Source of the DNA: Nocardia vaccinii NBRC 15922
GTDB taxonomy: Bacteria > Actinomycetota > Actinomycetes > Mycobacteriales > Mycobacteriaceae
NCBI RefSeq assembly: GCF_001613305.1
Contig: NZ_BDCC01000021.1
Span: forward strand, 23,768-87,767
DNA: 64,000 nt
Direction of reading: 5' to 3'
Position numbers and translations under genes: made by a program. The notes under the pieces are model-generated. The model searched no databases. It saw nothing but the letters and a program-made list of their open reading frames with translations, and was not told the DNA's origin. Within the stretch, counting starts at the first letter, position 1. Each line of letters opens with the position of its first letter. Positions 62,735 to 64,000 of the stretch are shown here, piece after piece.

Positions 62735-63990
62735 GCCGGACCCAGGAACCGCTGTTGCCCCAGGCCAGCGAGGGCGTGGCGCAGCGCAGCCACGAACCCG
62801 ATGCGAGCGGGCATTTCGGGGTCTACGGCGGGCGGCACGTACCAGAGGCGCTGATGGCCGTGATCGAGGAGGTCACCGCCCAGTACGACAAGTGCCGTAT
62901 CGATCCGGATTTCCTCGGTGAGTTGGACCGGTTGCAGCGCGACTACGCCGGACGTCCCTCGCCACTGTTCGAATGTGTGCGCCTGGCCGAATTCGCCGGG
63001 GGAGCGCGCATTTTCCTCAAGCGCGAGGATCTGAACCACACCGGCTCGCACAAGATCAACAATGTGCTGGGCCAAGCCCTGCTGGCCCAGCGGATGGGCA
63101 AGACCCGCGTCATCGCCGAAACCGGCGCGGGTCAGCACGGCGTCGCCGCCGCGACCGCCTGCGCCCTGCTGGGGCTGGACTGCGTCATCTACATGGGCGC
63201 GGTGGACACCGCACGCCAGGCGCTCAACGTCGCCCGGATGCGGCTGCTCGGCGCGAAGGTCGTCTCGGTGACCACCGGTTCGCAAACTCTCAAGGACGCC
63301 ATCAACGAGGCGCTGCGCGACTGGGTCACCAACGCGGACGAGACCTACTACGCGTTCGGTACCGCCGCCGGTCCGCACCCGTTCCCGCTGCTGGTGCGCG
63401 ATTTCCAGCGCGTGGTCGGACTCGAGGCGCGGGCACAGATCCAGGCGCAGGCCGGGCGTCTGCCCGACGCTGTCGCGGCCTGCGTGGGTGGCGGATCCAA
63501 TGCGATCGGCATCTTCCACCCCTTCATCGACGATGCGGGCGTACGCCTGATCGGTTACGAGGCCGCCGGTGACGGTGTCGAAACCGGAAGGCACGCGGCC
63601 ACATTCACCGGCGGCACGCCGGGCGCGTTCCAGGGCGCGTACTCGTATCTGCTGCAGGACGAGGACGGGCAGACGATCGAGTCGCACTCGATCTCCGCCG
63701 GGCTGGACTATCCGGGTGTCGGCCCGGAGCACGCCTACCTCAAGGACATCGGCCGCGCCGAGTACCGCCCCATCACCGATACCGAGGCGATGGACGCGCT
63801 GCTGCTGTTGTCCCGCCGAGAGGGCATCATCCCGGCCGTCGAATCCGCGCACGCCGTGGCGGGCGCGCTGACCCTGGGCCGCGAACTGGGCGAGGGCGCG
63901 GTCATCCTGGTGAACCTGTCCGGTCGCGGCGACAAGGATATGGATACCGCAGCGAAATGGTTCGGACTGTTCGACGAGGACGCGCGGTGA
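62731..63990 (+). CDS. trpB: tryptophan synthase beta subunit
   Basis: 419 residues from ATG 62731. Lys108 in LNHTGSHKINNVLGQ binds PLP; ETGAGQHGVAAAT, AACVGGGSNAIGIFHPF and GLDYPGVGPEHAYL are family motifs. Condenses indole with serine. Its stop overlaps the next start (GTGA). Confidence 0.97.
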   Translation: MSRTQEPLLPQASEGVAQRSHEPDASGHFGVYGGRHVPEALMAVIEEVTAQYDKCRIDPDFLGELDRLQRDYAGRPSPLFECVRLAEFAGGARIFLKREDLNHTGSHKINNVLGQALLAQRMGKTRVIAETGAGQHGVAAATACALLGLDCVIYMGAVDTARQALNVARMRLLGAKVVSVTTGSQTLKDAINEALRDWVTNADETYYAFGTAAGPHPFPLLVRDFQRVVGLEARAQIQAQAGRLPDAVAACVGGGSNAIGIFHPFIDDAGVRLIGYEAAGDGVETGRHAATFTGGTPGAFQGAYSYLLQDEDGQTIESHSISAGLDYPGVGPEHAYLKDIGRAEYRPITDTEAMDALLLLSRREGIIPAVESAHAVAGALTLGRELGEGAVILVNLSGRGDKDMDTAAKWFGLFDEDAR

Positions 63991-64000
63991 GTGCAAGTGC
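63987..64000 (+). CDS. trpA: start of tryptophan synthase alpha subunit (cut by window end)
   Basis: Only GTG and four more codons (the last incomplete) are present, beginning inside the trpB stop in the usual GTGA overlap. The identity rests on position after trpB, not on sequence. Confidence 0.55.

Overview
The window is high-GC DNA from an actinomycete of the order Mycobacteriales and looks most like Nocardia. This rests on the gene set (DnaE1 with an intact PHP proofreading site, F420-type oxidoreductases, BsaP, PriA, type VII secretion-like substrates), frequent GTG starts, several apparently leaderless genes, and a gene order from dnaE1 to trpB that, as I recall it, follows M. tuberculosis Rv1547-Rv1613. 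No tRNA, rRNA, CRISPR array or replication origin was seen.

Region 1 (1-10.8 kb) is accessory. It starts inside an FAD-linked oxidase gene and continues with a small DUF3263-like gene and an AcoR-type regulator whose AAA+ module is degenerate. Next come mobile-element scars: an internally deleted serine recombinase beside TGTCAG repeats, and a frameshifted DUF3800 gene. Then follow a proline iminopeptidase, a membrane protein, a two-gene operon with a pentapeptide-repeat protein built on perfect 45-bp tandem repeats, a DJ-1/PfpI protein, a deazaflavin-dependent oxidoreductase and an EthD protein. An imperfect intergenic module flanks that last trio.

Region 2 (10.8-41.9 kb) is core metabolism: ilvA, a LacI regulator, dnaE1, a DUF2235 hydrolase, treX-treY (without treZ), a MarR-GNAT fusion with paired operator-like boxes, and the biotin regulon bioA-bioF-bioD, bioQ, bioB-bsaP. 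All three biotin promoters carry the same TGAAC-N3-GTTCA box. Then come a DUF2567 membrane protein, a dipeptidase, a DedA protein, and a Nudix/NrtR-like regulator divergent from nadA-nadB-nadC around a 23-bp palindrome that overlaps a perfect TATAAT. A winged-helix protein and a membrane Ser/Thr kinase close the region.

Region 3 (42.0-48.1 kb) is an island inserted into this housekeeping block. It holds an IS1380-type element with a twice-frameshifted transposase and recognisable ends, an AT-rich stretch with a secreted four-cysteine microprotein behind a good promoter, and a tightly overlapping three-gene cassette resembling type VII secretion substrates. This is the best candidate for undescribed biology in the window.

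Region 4 (48.2-64.0 kb) contains two small enzymes, the his operon (hisD-hisC-hisB-hisH, a gap with two tiny coupled ORFs and a divergent secreted protein, then hisA/priA-impA-hisF-hisI), a MarR regulator, two small genes, and trpE, a Trp-associated membrane protein, trpC, trpB and the first codons of trpA. There is no separate trpF here. In this lineage PriA usually supplies both the HisA and TrpF reactions, which links the his and trp blocks.
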